Position numbers and translations under genes: made by a program. The notes under the pieces are model-generated. The model saw only the letters and a list, made by a program, of their open reading frames with translations. It did not search any database and was not told where the DNA came from. Shown one piece after another: positions 12,701-24,900 of a stretch of DNA of 64,000 nucleotides; the first letter of the stretch is position 1, and each line of letters begins with the position of its first letter. The stretch is from Mytilus galloprovincialis. Taxonomy: Eukaryota; Mollusca; Bivalvia; Mytilida; Mytilidae. The DNA is taken from assembly GCF_965363235.1 (NCBI RefSeq), contig NC_134843.1:69293865-69357864 (forward strand), given 5' to 3'.

Positions 12701-14085
12701 ACAATCTATTGTTACGGAAATATTAAGATCAACATAAGTGTTTTCCAAATTGCTATGTATCCAATGAAATTTTTCAAACAAAGTGTGTGGTTCTTGTTTT
12801 TTTGAAATTTTAATAAATTTGTTAAATGGTCAAGGTAAATATTTTGTCAAAATTTTATGAAAATTTAACGAGCCAAATTAATTTGAGTCAAGATGTTAGG
12901 TAAACTATATTGTTTTCCATTCGCAACAACTTTATCCTTGCATGGCAATATTTTTAAAATAACAAAAAAAAAAAAATAACGAAGGCCGTACGTAAGATGT
13001 TGACTGCTATGTCATTTAGTAGTCTTGTAGACAGTTGCCGCATCGGGATTCAATTCACATCTTCTTTGTATATACAAGAGAGATAATTTATAGCAAGGTG
13101 ATGTTTGAAATCTAACCAAATCTTTGAATAGGTTTTATTCTTGAATGTTTAAAATTTACAATGAAATAGACAAACAAATTAAAGAAATGGGATATCCATC
13201 CATCACAAAACATCAGTATATGCATAGCACGTACTGCTAATGATTGTCATACTGAACTCAATTTCGCCGACAGCGTTGCCGTTTGCAATGGTCTATCCGT
13301 AATATCTTTTATGAGAATTTTACAAACAGGTGCAAAAGGAAAGTCGTAATGCGAAACGTAATGTAAAACGATCATGTTAAAAAGACGTAAAGATCTTTCG
13401 ACTTGAAAATAAATTATTAAGAATGAACAGAAACGAATTAAGATGTTAAAAAGCGTTTGTTGAAATCTGATAATTCTATTTAGATCCTTTGACAAAATAT
13501 CAAACTGTTTTACAATTTCAGTCTAGTAATGTAACGATAAAAGACACATGCATAGCAAAATTAATGATGAACACATTATAATGATAATAAATATATATCT
13601 TGTACATTTATTTCAAGAGGATATAGTTTCGTTGGATCTAATCAATATAACACAAGGCTCATGCAAGCGCTTTCTATTAATTAAGTTTATAAACTCGACT
13701 TGATATAAAGGGTTTGCCTCTACTTTTACTTCAGTATGCAACGTTCTCATTTTCTATGTAATGTTATCCTGCTCATAATTAGTATGCGACGAGTATGTGT
13801 AAAACCATCTTGCATAACACTTTCCAATTAGTGAATTACATTTAATACATGCAGCTTCATTCATTTAGAACAGCTACTTCCCTAAACAAATTATATAATA
13901 GATAATAATTACATTTTTACCGTTTGTGTTATGTTGCAAATGTTTGATTTATTTCAAACATATGAACATTTTGTGTGGCGCTAATATTCTGCCACTGAAA
14001 AGAACAATCGAATACAAATTGTTTCATTTATTCGCGATAGAAAATCGAAAATTATGAGTGGTTCATGATGTCAGTTTTTAATATT
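9781..14085. other. Long non-coding stretch of copy 1
   Basis: No open frame above background, no RNA gene and no coding similarity was recognised over 4.3 kb. The only identified element is the degenerate hammerhead repeat at about 11745-11893. The stretch is preserved in copy 2 (42777-47065), so similarity between the copies says nothing about selection. Confidence 0.5.
11780..11824 (-). ncRNA. Degenerate hammerhead ribozyme repeat
   Basis: Minus-strand copy. The CTGATGA box and stem I partners (GCGTCA with TGGCGC) are kept. Stem II and stem III do not pair properly (GTCTCTTGAAGAA before GAAA, then AAGCGCATC). It is probably inactive. The duplicate copy at 44770-44814 is the same. Confidence 0.55.
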
Positions 14086-14905
14086 CAGCAACCAATACAT
14101 ACTTTGTTTGAGAGTTGATAATATTCAGTACCCAACAAACACTTTGTTTGATGGTTTATAACATGCAGTACTCAATACACAATTTGTTTGAGAGTTTGTA
14201 ATATTCAGTACACAATACAGACTCTGTTTGAGAGGTTATCATATGCAGCACCCAATACACACTTTGTTTGAGAGTTTATAATATTCAGTACGCAATAAAC
14301 ACTTTCTTTGCGAGTTTATCATATGCAGTACAAAATACAGACTTGTTTGAGAGTTAAAAAATATGCAAAACCCAATACATATTTGTGTTAGAGTTTATCA
14401 TACTAAGTACCAATATACACTTTGTTTGAGAGTTTATAAGTCTGTACACAATACACACTTTGTTTGAGAGTTTATAATTTTTAGTACCCAATACACGCTT
14501 TGTTTGATAGTTTATAATATGCAGTACCGAATACACGCTTTGATTGAGAGTTTACAATATTCAGTACACAATACAAACTTTGTTGATAGTTTATAATTTT
14601 TAGTACCCGATACACGCTTTGTTTGAGAGTATATAATTTTTAGTACCCGATACACGCTTTGTTTGAGAGTTTATAATATGCAGTACCGAATACACACCTT
14701 GCTTGAGAGTTTATAGTATGCAGTACCTAATACACACTTTGTTTGAGTTTATAATATTCAGTACCCAATACACACTTTGTTTGAGAGTTTATAATATGCA
14801 GTACCGAATACACGCTTTGTTTGAGAGTTTACAATTTTCAGTACACAATACACACTTTGTTTGAGAGTTTATCATATGCAGTACACAATACACACTTTGT
14901 TTGAG
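14085..14905. repeat. 40-bp minisatellite, about 20 copies
   Basis: The unit is CAGTACCCAATACACACTTT + GTTTGAGAGTTTATAATATT. Starts recur every 40 bases, for example GTACCC at 14761, GTACCG at 14801 and GTACAC at 14841. Units differ at a few fixed positions (ATATGC versus ATATTC, CACACTT versus CACGCTT). Open frames here arise because the repeat lacks stops in one minus-strand frame. The second copy is at 47065-47895. Confidence 0.9.
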
Positions 14906-15360
14906 CACACCAATCCCAATCCACATATTTCCTAAAACCAAACATATATGTACCTTTTCGCTCAGGTCAAACATTTTTTATTTATTTTGCGTATGAAACA
15001 CATGGGTACTTGATAACTCATTGTTGCTAAACGCTGAAGCCTCGGTACAGATTTTAACTATATAATAAAGACATTTGACTGAGTTTAAAAGTGTGAACGC
15101 GTGAAGTCAATTGACAATTCACAGTGATTTTTATTTATTAATTCTGTCTACGTTTAAATGAAGTAAATATTAATGCAATTTGAATTTTGGCTAACGTTGT
15201 TATAACTCGAAATCTTTCGACATGAAATCAATTTTTTTAAACTTGTTAAAATGAAATTACGTGGTATATTATTTCAAACAAGCAAGGTCAGCTGCTTCAA
15301 ATGTAGCAATCTGTTACACAGGCACCTACATCAATACATGTATCAACACAAAGGGGTGCA

Positions 15361-16009
15361 TTTACAAAAAATTATGAAAATTGTTAAAAAATGACTATAA
15401 AGGGCAATAACTCCTTAAGGGATAAACTGACAATTTTGGTCATGTTGACTTATTTGTAGATCTTACTTTGCGGAACATTATTGCTGTTTACAGTTTATCT
15501 CTATCTATAATAATATTCAAGATAATAACCATAAACTGCAAAATTTCCTTAAAATTACTAATTCTGGGGCAGCAACCCAACAACAGGTTGTCTGTTTTCT
15601 CTGAAAATTTCAGGGAAGATAGATTTTGACCTGATAAACCATTTTACTCCATGTCAGATTTCCTCTAAATGCTTTGGTTTTTGAGTTATAAGCCAAAAAC
15701 TGCATTTTACTCCTATGTTCTATTTTTAGCCATAGCGGCCATCTTGGTTGGTTGGCCAGGTCACCGGACACATTTTTAAAAAAGATACCCCAATGATAAT
15801 TGTGGCCAAGTTTGGTTTAATTTGGCCCAGTCGTTTCAGAGCAGACGATTTTTGTAAAAGTTAACGACGACGGACGACGACGGACGACGGCCGCCGGCCG
15901 CAAAGTGATGAGAAAAGCTCACTTGGCCCTTCGGGCCAGTTGAGCTAAAAATCAAAGTAGGTGTATATTATGCATGGTTGTTTTTAAGTTGTTTAAGTTT
16001 AAGTTTTTA
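15361..16009 (-). repeat. Segment templated from inside the other duplicate
   Basis: Starts exactly where homology between the two duplicates ends and matches about 42190-42838. At positions where the two duplicates differ it mostly follows copy 2 (GTTGACTTA, GATAATAACC, CAGGGAAGATAG, GGCCAGGTCACC) rather than copy 1 (9190-9840). It joins at TTTACAAAAA on one side and TTTTTA on the other, both short shared tracts. Confidence 0.8.
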
Positions 16010-17265
16010 TCTGGCAAAACAGACGTTGGACGTCAGAGTATTTTCGGACTACCCTTTTCAATGTTGGCACTGACATGGATATTTCTGTGTTGGGAGAGTT
16101 AAACTGTAAATCTGTAAATTTGTGAATTTTTAAAATAGATAGAAGAAACCCTCCGAACAATAATTTAAATGAATTACCAACAGGTCCCCCTAAAAATGTG
16201 TTTGCAGTGTTAATGAAAAAAAACAATAGAACTTCCTAAAACCCTAAACCAAAATCGTGTGAACAGGGCAAGGAGTAATTGATAGGCACAGAGAAACAGT
16301 TGTGTGACCTTATTGACCTGGCTAGTACTATAGAGTGTGGGTGATCTTCAGATGCTTTAGAATCAGTAACAATTGTGCAGAATAAACTTTAAAATGCTTT
16401 GTGGTATATACAAATGTAGACTACATCCATAAAAGAATTTATTCATTCCCAGAGTGCATCTTACAATTCACAGTAGTAGGTAGTTTTGATGAGAACACAT
16501 ATCCTTCTGTCAGTTGTCTTTTAGTTTCCAAGCACAGCTCTTAATATAACAATAAGGAGATGTGGTTAATTGCCAATAAGACAACTACAAAATGTGTCCA
16601 CCAAAATTCAGTAGATGTAAGCAATTATAGGCAACCAAACATTCTTCAACCATGAGATAATCCCATGTTTTGTTTGTGGCCTTTCCAGAATTATTTGTAT
16701 GGGGGAGGAAGGCAACTGTATTAAAATTTTATTGGTGGTGGGTATTTAAGAAAAATTGCTTGAACATTTAAAAGAAATATCCAATTTAAAATGTATGCAT
16801 GGGGGGTCAAATAAAAAGTGCCTTCTTTTCCTCCCCCATACATTTATTTTTGGAAAAGCCCTTAGTAGAATTTATTTAAACCTTAGACATTGTCAAAAAA
16901 GGCTGTTCACCAAAAAATTACAAACTGAAAGTATCAATTTAATAATTGTCATGTGTTTTGCATGCTCTTTACATTTGTGAAGGTCATTGGTATTGCCATT
17001 TCTAAGTCACATGTAAGAGGTTTTTTTCAAATATTTGCTGCTGCAAGGTGAAAGAGTCTACAGTTGTTTGCTTAGAGTCAGAATAATGTTTTCAAATGGG
17101 ATAATAAGCCTTATGCATAAAAAAATCAGTGCTTTTCCTTCTTATTTTGTTTGATAAACCTAGCTTGTAACGCTTTAAAAAAAAATATCGCTCGCTCCTC
17201 TTCCCTGTGAAAAACTCATTTTCAAGAATTTTTTAAAAACAAAAAAAAAATCGCTCGCTCGCCCC
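16010..17265. other. Non-coding spacer before the LINE
   Basis: No gene is supported. About 16550-16650 is a partial copy of a dispersed family ('GAGATGTGGTTAATTGCCAA...GACAACT') whose other copies lie at 22345-22600, 23120-23310, 29805-29990 and 61830-62170. Two near-identical AAAAATCGCTCGCTC phrases occur at about 17185 and 17250. Confidence 0.5.
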
Positions 17266-18006
17266 ATGTTTTTTAGAGCAAATATCCGAAGAACTCTTTA
17301 TCAAATTGGTGTGGCCTTAAGGTCAAACATTTTAAAAAGCATTGAATGTGACATAATCGCAAATAGTGAGACACATTTAGCAGGTCAAGATGAAATAAAT
17401 GTATTAGGGTATACAAGGCTTGGTTTTAACAGAACACATATTCATCGTAATGCGCCAAAAGCGTCAGGTGGGGTTGGTATATTGTTTATTAATTGGTTAT
17501 TGAAATACTTTAACGTATCTGTAATCGATAAAACTTTCGAGGGAATCCTTGGTGTCAAATTCGAATACTCGTCAAAAGACTCGGAATTTTTACTGTATTC
17601 ATGTTACTTGCCACCAGAAAACTCATCAAGAGGGCGCGATGCTCAAAGTTTCTTAGCTCATCTTTTATCTCAAATCTATATGCACCTTGATTGTGAAAAT
17701 ATTCTACTAGTCGGTGATTTTAACGCTAGGATCGGTTTCTTGTCAGAAACTTTAAGCCAAATAGATAATATCCCGAAAAGGATTGCAATAGACAATACTA
17801 TTAATCAGCATGGACATGAATTCATAGATTTTCTAAACGAGGCAAATTGTTGTGTTTTAAAAGGTAGATTCGCCGAAAATGATAACTACACTTCCATTTC
17901 TCGCAAGAGAAAATCTGTTTGTGTTCCGCATGATTCTCTCAGTAATTATGATAACTTTAAAGTTCTCCCAATACAGAGTATTGTTGACATTCATAATCTG
18001 CCATAG
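17266..18006 (+). pseudogene. LINE AP-endonuclease domain (decayed)
   Basis: A 246-codon open frame with apurinic-endonuclease motifs of non-LTR retrotransposons: 'SETHL' with the catalytic Glu (about residues 34-38), 'GGVGILF', and 'LVGDFNARIG'. The usual closing Ser-x-x-Asp-Tyr motif is missing: 'RKRKSV' runs directly into 'CVPHDSL', as if a few residues had been deleted. The N-terminal start of the domain is also absent. This frame is one piece of a larger broken LINE that continues to 20037. Confidence 0.8.
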
Positions 18007-20037
18007 ACAATATTATAATTGATCAGATAGAGCGAATTAGAGAGACCCAAGAAAATATTGACATGATATACAGTGATTTGTGCAATGTGATTGTCGCTGA
18101 AATGGACGAAAAAATACCGAAAGCTATTTCAAGTACATCGACAAAAACGCTTTAGGCATAATAAACCGTATTGGAACGATACATTAGCTACAGCATGGAA
18201 AACTATGCATACGAAGGAGAAAGAATTTCTCATGTGTACTGGTAATAGATATACAAAAACGGCACTAAGAAAGGATTACGCGGATACACGTGACACATTT
18301 GATAGATTGCTAAGAAAAGCGGAACGTGAATATAGAAGTGCGAAAGCTTCGGACTTTGATTCAATATCTGTTAATAATCCGAACGAGTTTTGGGAGAAAA
18401 TAAGTAGACTTGGACCTAAGAGGGATACATCTATTCCAATGGAAATAATTGACGATAACGGGAATTTTGTACAAAAAGAAGCTGATATTCTTGAAAAATA
18501 GCGAACAGATTTTTTCAACTTGTATCATGGTGGAAATAGTGAACAGTTTGACAGCGATCATTATAATCGATCAAAAGTGCATGAAATTTTATTAGAACAA
18601 AATATGAATGACCCTTATATGAACCAAATGAATTCATTAACGGTAACATTACATGTGAAGAAATCAGTGATATAGTGATGCACGCTAAGAACAAATATGC
18701 CTGTGGTCATGATTAAATACTTTATATTGTTTTGAAGAAACCCGTAATAATAGACGCTTCGCATAATCTTTTCCAGTAGATTTTCGATACCAGCACTATT
18801 CCGTCGATCTGGCGAAAGTTGATTATGTGTCCTAGTATTTTGAAAGACTATAATACAGACGCTAGAGATCCTATGAATTATCGAGGGGTCAGTCTGCTGT
18901 CATGTATCAGTAAATTATACAGAAATTTAGTTAATAAGCGGACCGTGAACTATTTAGAAAACAACGACAAACTAGTTGACGAACAAAACGGATTTAAGAG
19001 AAACCGCTCGTGTGTGGACCATATCTTAACATTGATTAGTGCAATTCGAAACGACGATAAACTTTTTGTAGCATTCATTGACCTTAAAAAATGCTTCGAT
19101 TTTGTTGACAGAGAAATGAAGCTTTATAAACTGTTAGTTAATGATATAGATGGTAAAATTTACAACTCTATAAAGAACATTTACAACAGTTCCGAATCTT
19201 GTGTTAAACTAAATGGAAAGTTAACTGACTGGTTCCCCTGTACAACTGGTGTAAAACCAGGAGACAATTTATCGCCAACATTATTTTCAATTTTCATAAA
19301 TGACCTAATAGATGAACTGAATGAATTGGATCTTAGCATTGACATCTCAGACAGGAAATTATCGGCGTTACTTTATGCAGATGATATTGCTTTATTGGCT
19401 AAAAGCGAAGACGATCTACAGTTGTTGTTAAACAAGCTCGGGGACTGGTGTAAACGCTGGAGGGTCTTAATCAACACCAATAAATCATAATGTGTTAACA
19501 GGAAGTCAAAATGTAAGCAGACTGATTACAATTTCAAGATCGGAAGAAATCAACTCGAAGTTGTTGACCAATACAAATACTTGGGTGTTATATTCACATT
19601 TAACGGAAATTTTAGCACAACCGCCGAAGCACTGTCAAAAGGGGATGGTAGAGCACTTGGCAAAATAATTTCTAACATTCACTAATTTAAGGAGTTTGGA
19701 ATAAAGTCATTTGAAAAACTCTTTTATTCGTGTGTTGCGCCTATACTAGACTATGCATCCGGAGTTTTTGGGAGCCGAAAGTTTCAAGCCATAGAGAAAG
19801 TCCAGAACCGATCAATCCGTTACTTTTTAGGAGTTCATCGTTTTGCCCCACTTCTTGGTATTTATGGGGATATCGGATGGATTCCATGCCACTACAGACA
19901 TTGGATTAATATAGTGCGTCTCTGGAATAGACTTTCCCAATTTGGTGACAATCGTATTACAAAACAAGCTTTCAATCATGACTATGAAAGATCTAGAAAT
20001 AATTGGCAGGGCTTTCCATTGAAATTGAAGTAGAAGG
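18007..20037 (+). pseudogene. LINE linker, reverse transcriptase and C-terminal part (decayed)
   Basis: The linker frame 18091-18501 ('HNKPYWNDTL', basic and helical) is followed by a broken gap. Frame 18819-19490 is the reverse transcriptase: 'DPMNYRGVSLLSCISKLY', 'FIDLKKCFDFVDR' and the active site 'YADDIALLAKSEDDL'. The frame then continues past a stop at 19488-19490 with 'YKYLGVIF', 'CVAPILDYASGVFG' and 'FLGVH', and ends near 20037. Several stops and frameshifts mean it is not functional. The last bases overlap the start of the 1914-2572 fragment of the same family. Clade assignment (CR1/L2-like) is tentative. Confidence 0.85.
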
Positions 20038-20040
20038 CTC

Positions 20041-21005
20041 AATTAAAATTATAGGCGGCTATAACATGCGTTCGGCGAAGCCGGACGCCCACCAAGCTGT
20101 AAGCTTGGTGCCTTACGGCAGGGGGTCTGGGGCCGCTCAAGGCCCCCAGAAGCTCTGGCATAAATAGAGCAAAATCCTGCATTCTCGCAATCTCCTGGCA
20201 CCTAATTTAATTTTTCAAATGACCATTTTTTATGTATGAAATTAAAGAAAGAAAAAAAAAAACTCCAAGAAATGTCATTTTTTTTTAATGTTAGTTTTTT
20301 ATTTTCTTTAGCTTATGCTTAAAATTCATTTACTTTTAAAGGAGTTTTATTTAAATAATCATCCGGTTTGTTAGAAATCTTGATCGATTTATTTTGCATA
20401 ACTACGTGCATTTGTAAACAAGTGACCCCCTTTTCTCTCTAAAGACTGTTACGCGTATTTAAATCATACAATTATTTCTCAAGCATTGACAGAAAATTGA
20501 TATATCCTCTGATTTTCTCTTTTTTTTTGTAAACTGTTCAATATTTAAAGTCGGATACATAAATCATTTGGAAATGTTATTTATTTGAGGTCGAGTCGAC
20601 AATATCTACTTTCGTTTTTGACCTTCATTCTCTGAACACCACGTGGCTTTGAAAAATAAACTTCAAAAGATACTGTTTTCCAGATTCTGAACAATATGAT
20701 CTACTACACTTTCTTTAATTTGACTAATATTATTCCATAACATAAGATCTGATTGTCTTCACGTTTTAAAAGCCAAAAAAAAAAAAAAGCCAACGCGTTA
20801 ATGACCATCGGAACGTCTCTATTGTTATCGTTCAATGACCACCGGAACGTCTCTCTTGTTATCTTTGAAAAGAAACGATGCATTCTGACTTTAAATAGAC
20901 AACCAATCAGTGACCTGAATTCATGTGAACTATATTTAGCCCAAGGTAAACACTGACTTTTCATCCTTGTTTATCGTGACCGCGACTTTGCGACAACATA
21001 CGTCT
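20041..21005. other. Spacer with GC-rich hairpin cluster, left flank of the transposon
   Basis: 20050-20160 is strikingly GC-rich and holds three hairpins in a row: GCGTTCGGC/GCCGGACGC (20068-20088), CACCAAGCT/AGCTTGGTG (20090-20110) and CTGGGGCC/GGCCCCCAG (20127-20149). A 33-bp imperfect direct repeat (ATGACCATCGGAACGTCTCT...) lies at about 20800-20870. The rest is AT-rich with no gene. Confidence 0.55.
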
Positions 21006-21011
21006 CTCGGC
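21006..21011 (+). repeat. Target-site duplication, left (CTCGGC)
   Basis: CTCGGC lies directly outside the left end of the transposon and is repeated directly outside the right end (36615-36620). A 6-bp duplication is what I recall for the eukaryotic IS3-like (IS3EU) group. Confidence 0.75.
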
Positions 21012-21051
21012 TACGGAAGCCGTAAGGGGACACACAAAACATTAGAAAATA

Positions 21052-21895
21052 TTTTTTTTAATTCGAGATCACGATAAAACATTACCGTTTTACCGAGATC
21101 TCGATAAAAAATATATCGTTATCTCGATAAAACGAAATTGTTATATCGAGATCTCGATAAAAAATATATCGTTATCTCGATAAAACGAAACTGTTATATC
21201 GAGATCTCGGATTATTAAATCGTTATCTCGGTTTAATATATCGAGATCTCGATAAAAAATATATCGTTATCTCGAGAAAACGAAACTGTTATATCGAGAT
21301 CTCGGATTATTATATCGTTATCTCGAGAAAACGAAACTTTAATATATCGTTATCTCGAGAAAACGAAAGAGTTCTATCGAGATATCGGATTATTAAATCG
21401 TTATCTCGGTTTAATATATCGAGATCTCGATAAAAAATATATCGTTATCTCGAGAAAACGAAACTGTTATATCGAGATCTCGGATTATTATATCGTTATC
21501 TCGAGAAAACGAAACTTTAATATATCGTTATCTCGAGAAAACGAAACTGTTATATCGATATCTCGGATTATTAAATCGTTATCTCGGTTTAATATATCGA
21601 GATCTCGATAAAAAATATATCGTTATCTCGAGAAAACGAAACTGTTATATCGAGATCTCGGATTATTATATCGTTATCTCGAGAAAACGAAACTGTTATA
21701 TCGTTATCTCGAGAAAACGAAACTGTTATATCGAGATCTCGGATTATTAAATCGTTATCTCGGTTTAATATATCGAGATCTCGAGAAAAAATATATCGTT
21801 ATCTCGAGAAAACGAAACTGTTATATCGAGATCTCGGATTATTATATCGTTATCTCGAGAAAACGAAACTGTTATATCGAGATCTCGGATTGCTA
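21052..21895. repeat. CGAGATCTCG palindromic satellite array (left)
   Basis: Alternating short modules: TATCGAGATCTCGATA (a perfect 16-bp palindrome), ATATATCGTTATCTCGAG, AAAACGAAACTGTTATATCG and GGATTATTAAATCGTTATCTC. They recur in a higher-order pattern for about 840 bp. The right array (36070-36563) is the same in inverse but shorter. The regular palindromes would suit transposase or other protein binding, which is inference. Confidence 0.85.
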
Positions 21896-21921
21896 GTTAT
21901 CACGTGTTAACTGATAACAAA
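21893..21921 (+). promoter_or_regulatory. Promoter-proximal segment of the HECT gene
   Basis: TTATCACGTGTTAACTGATA precedes the start codon. The same block (TTATCACGTGTCAACTTATT) precedes the integrase start in the other terminal repeat. The CACGTG core is an E-box-type site. Conservation between the two ends suggests a shared promoter and leader; transcription start sites are not visible. Confidence 0.5.
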
Positions 21922-24900
21922 ATGGCGGATCAAGAGGTGGCAGGCAACCCGGCAGAAGGAGTAAGTATGATTTGTCTGTTTCAAAGCTTGTTTGAATGAC
22001 TGTTCACTCGATATGCATGATAAAGAAGCACGGAAAGTTACTTCCAATATTTGATGCGATAAGGATGTTTCACTATTATAGGTGCATTCACATAGGAATA
22101 TATGATACGGGTAAGAAATCTGTATGGCAATATGTGAGTGAAGCAATTTCACAAATTCGTCAATTAGTCAATTTTTACACCAAACAAACATGTCTTATGT
22201 TGAACTTGTACTGTTACACCACTGTCCCAGGTTAAGGGAGGGTTGGGATCCCGCTAACATGTTTAACCCCGCCACATTATGTATGTATGTGCCTGTCCCA
22301 AGTCAGGAGCCTGTAATTCAGTGGTTGTCGTTTGTTGTTGTGTTACATATAGAAAAGAAGAGGGGTATGATTGCCAATGAGACAACTCTCCACAAGGGAC
22401 CAAAAATGACACAGAAATTTATAAATACCGAGCCGCGTCAAAGAGTAATCACCAAAATAAACATTAAAAAAAGAAAGAGAGGGGTGAGTAAATAAACAGA
22501 CAACTAAACTCCAAAATGTAAAACAGCATGACAAAGCCATGGTCCAAAGCGAAAAACGGTTATAAGACACACAGTAATCAATAAAAGTGAAAACACAGAC
22601 AAAAATGGCCAGGATCAAGTTCCACAAACCCTTACAAAAAAAAAGTATGATGCTATTTATAATTCAATCACATTTGGTGGTGAATGACCATTATAAACAG
22701 CCGTGAAGGTTACAAATAAGGGGTTTCATAGTGTTTATTATCCTTTAATTGTTGAAATTATAACTCTTAAAATTTTGATATCAAAAGTTACCCACATCTG
22801 AAAATAAAGTTACAGACAGTCTGCTGAGATTCGATAAAAAAAGTTAGGGATGTCATGCATTTTTTAAAGTCGGCCTTGCGCTTTAGTGAACTCTAAATTA
22901 ACAAGTAAATGGTAATTGTAAATGATTTCGTTATTCAAAAATCCTATAAATATTTACATACTGCATGAAAAACGTTGCAAAAGGTAGATTTTGTATGAAT
23001 TAGATATCAACGAGTTAAAAGAGTCCGCCATCTTTTGCTGTGGGTAACATTAAGCACAGTGATGTATATGTTACCTCCTGTAAGAGTCACTGTACATGTA
23101 TGTTGTTGATAAACTAACATTAATCAGGCGGTTAGTTTTTTCGTTTGAATTGTTTTACATGTCCTTTAGGGGCCTTTATAGCTGACTATGCGGTACAGGC
23201 TTTGCTCATTGTATGAGGCCGTACGATGACCTATAGTGATTAACTTCTGTGTCAGTCATTTGGTCTCTTGTGAAGAGTTGTCTCATTGACAATAACACCA
23301 CACTTTCTTTTTTATATGTAAGGCCTGAGGTGGAGAGCTGAATTAAATGTATAGAGTAAATACAGGGTCAGTAACATAGAGTGATTGTTATCGACATCAT
23401 TATGTCCATTTTGTTTATCTGTTATCAAAAGTATGAAGCCACTAAAGGGATTTTGACGAAACATTGCCATAATCCTCTTTATGGTATATCTTCTTAAAAA
23501 ATTGTGTCACACATAGCCATTTTCCGAAAAACATGGCTGCCGTTACTAAAAAATAGACCTTGGAGATGTAGACAGCCTATTTGGCCATATCTTGGACTAT
23601 TATACTAAAAAAAAAAAAAATGCTTATCCAAGCAATCACCTATGAATATGACTTTACAACAAACCGAACTTGCGTATCTCTTTTCAATCAAAAGTTATAA
23701 GACATTTTATGAATCATACTTTAATACCGTCTTCGGTTAACCTTCGTATGTCCATCTTTTGCTATCGTATATACTTTCGGCACCCTCGTATAGACTTCGT
23801 TATTCATCGTACTTGCTTCGGTCACTTTTGGGTATTTTAAAGAGATCGGGACCAACTTCGTACGAACTTACAATTTTCGCATTCGGGTGTCCATCGTATA
23901 TAAAAATCGGGACAGTGTGACGCGGGCATAAGTGAATTGTTATTTTAATTGTTATACATTCAAATTGCTAAATGAACACCCTAAGGGGTCATGCCATTTA
24001 CATTTATAGAATTGAAAGGGAAGATTAGTGTTACATAAACAAATCTGTGTTCTAATCTGAATAATTACTTATTAATTAGTGACGGTACATATACATAAAT
24101 TTAAATGTATTTTTTTTCTTACTTCTTAATAAGAGTTGTACTTATTTGAAAAAACAAGAATGTGTTATATTAGGGGTAATAGACCTGTAAATGTCAGTTT
24201 TCCCAACTGAAATTATTTCTACAATTATAGCTTTTCTCTCTGGTCAATACTTATAGCTTAATATAGGGGTAAATCTATATCGCCCCGGTTATTATCCCAA
24301 GACTCCAATATCAGCCTGAGACGTAGTCGAGGGCCGATATGGGAAGAGAGATGATAGTCGTGCTGATATGGATTTACCCATATATTAATCTATTCATCAA
24401 ATTCTTCCGACAATAAGGTAGAATAACATTGGAAGCTGATATGGATTTTCTGCCCTGGTTGATACGGCCATATTAGCCTGGGTAGTGACGTCATTGGGCT
24501 GGTACAGGGTTATCAGTCCAGGTTTTGCAAATACGGCTTGTCTCCTTCCAATCGTTACACATGTGCAAAAAGCACTGTATAAGGCATGACGTATATGATG
24601 AGAGATTGTATCTGCCTGACAAATGAATATCAACACTTGTTACAGGCCAAAGTCCAATGTTGATATACATATGGCATTTGGATATTATAACCTTGTATTG
24701 ACCTGAGAGGAAAACTACAATTGTTATATTATCAATAAAAAATAACAAATCTTAGATTGCTCAACTATTTATGGTAACATACTGCATCGATTGTTCAATT
24801 TGATTATGTATTATGTTTTTTGCTCACCTGAAGCAAAGGGTCATCATGGTCATGTGAGCTATCACGCTACCATCATTTGTCATCTGTCATAGATTAGATT

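Larger units (their letters stand above)
3882..15365 (+). repeat. Segmental duplication, copy 1 (11.48 kb)
   Basis: Colinear and nearly identical with 36823-48356, in the same orientation and about 33 kb apart. Both copies start at a shared TTACACCCGATGC and end at a shared GGGGTGCATTTAC. Differences are scattered substitutions plus small indels. Examples: about 80 bp present only in copy 2 near 37079-37165, about 22 bp present only in copy 1 near 5173-5195, and different CGT-triplet lengths. It contains no intact gene: the contents are nested dispersed repeats, a reverse-transcriptase remnant and a 40-bp minisatellite. It may be a genuine recent duplication or an unmerged second haplotype left in the assembly. 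Confidence 0.95.
21012..22195 (+). repeat. Left terminal inverted repeat
   Basis: Matches the reverse complement of 35820-36614. In order inward: terminal near-palindrome TACGGAAGCCGTAA, GGGACACACAAAAC, AATTCGAGATCACGAT, the CGAGATCTCG satellite, TTATCACGTG, the ATG and first exon of the HECT gene, GTAAGTATGATTTGT, and a conserved CACTATTATAG...GTAAGAAATCTGTATGG segment up to ACAAATTCGTCAATTAGT. Similarity fades after about 22195. Confidence 0.85.

Noticed and set aside
14085..14905. CRISPR-like regular array
   Set aside because: Whole 40-bp units repeat with no unique spacers, in a eukaryotic genome; it is a minisatellite.
14354..14974. Minus-strand frames of about 60 codons in the minisatellite
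   Set aside because: The frame is open only because the 40-bp unit lacks stops in that phase; repeated 'NSQTKCVL'-like peptides have no gene context.
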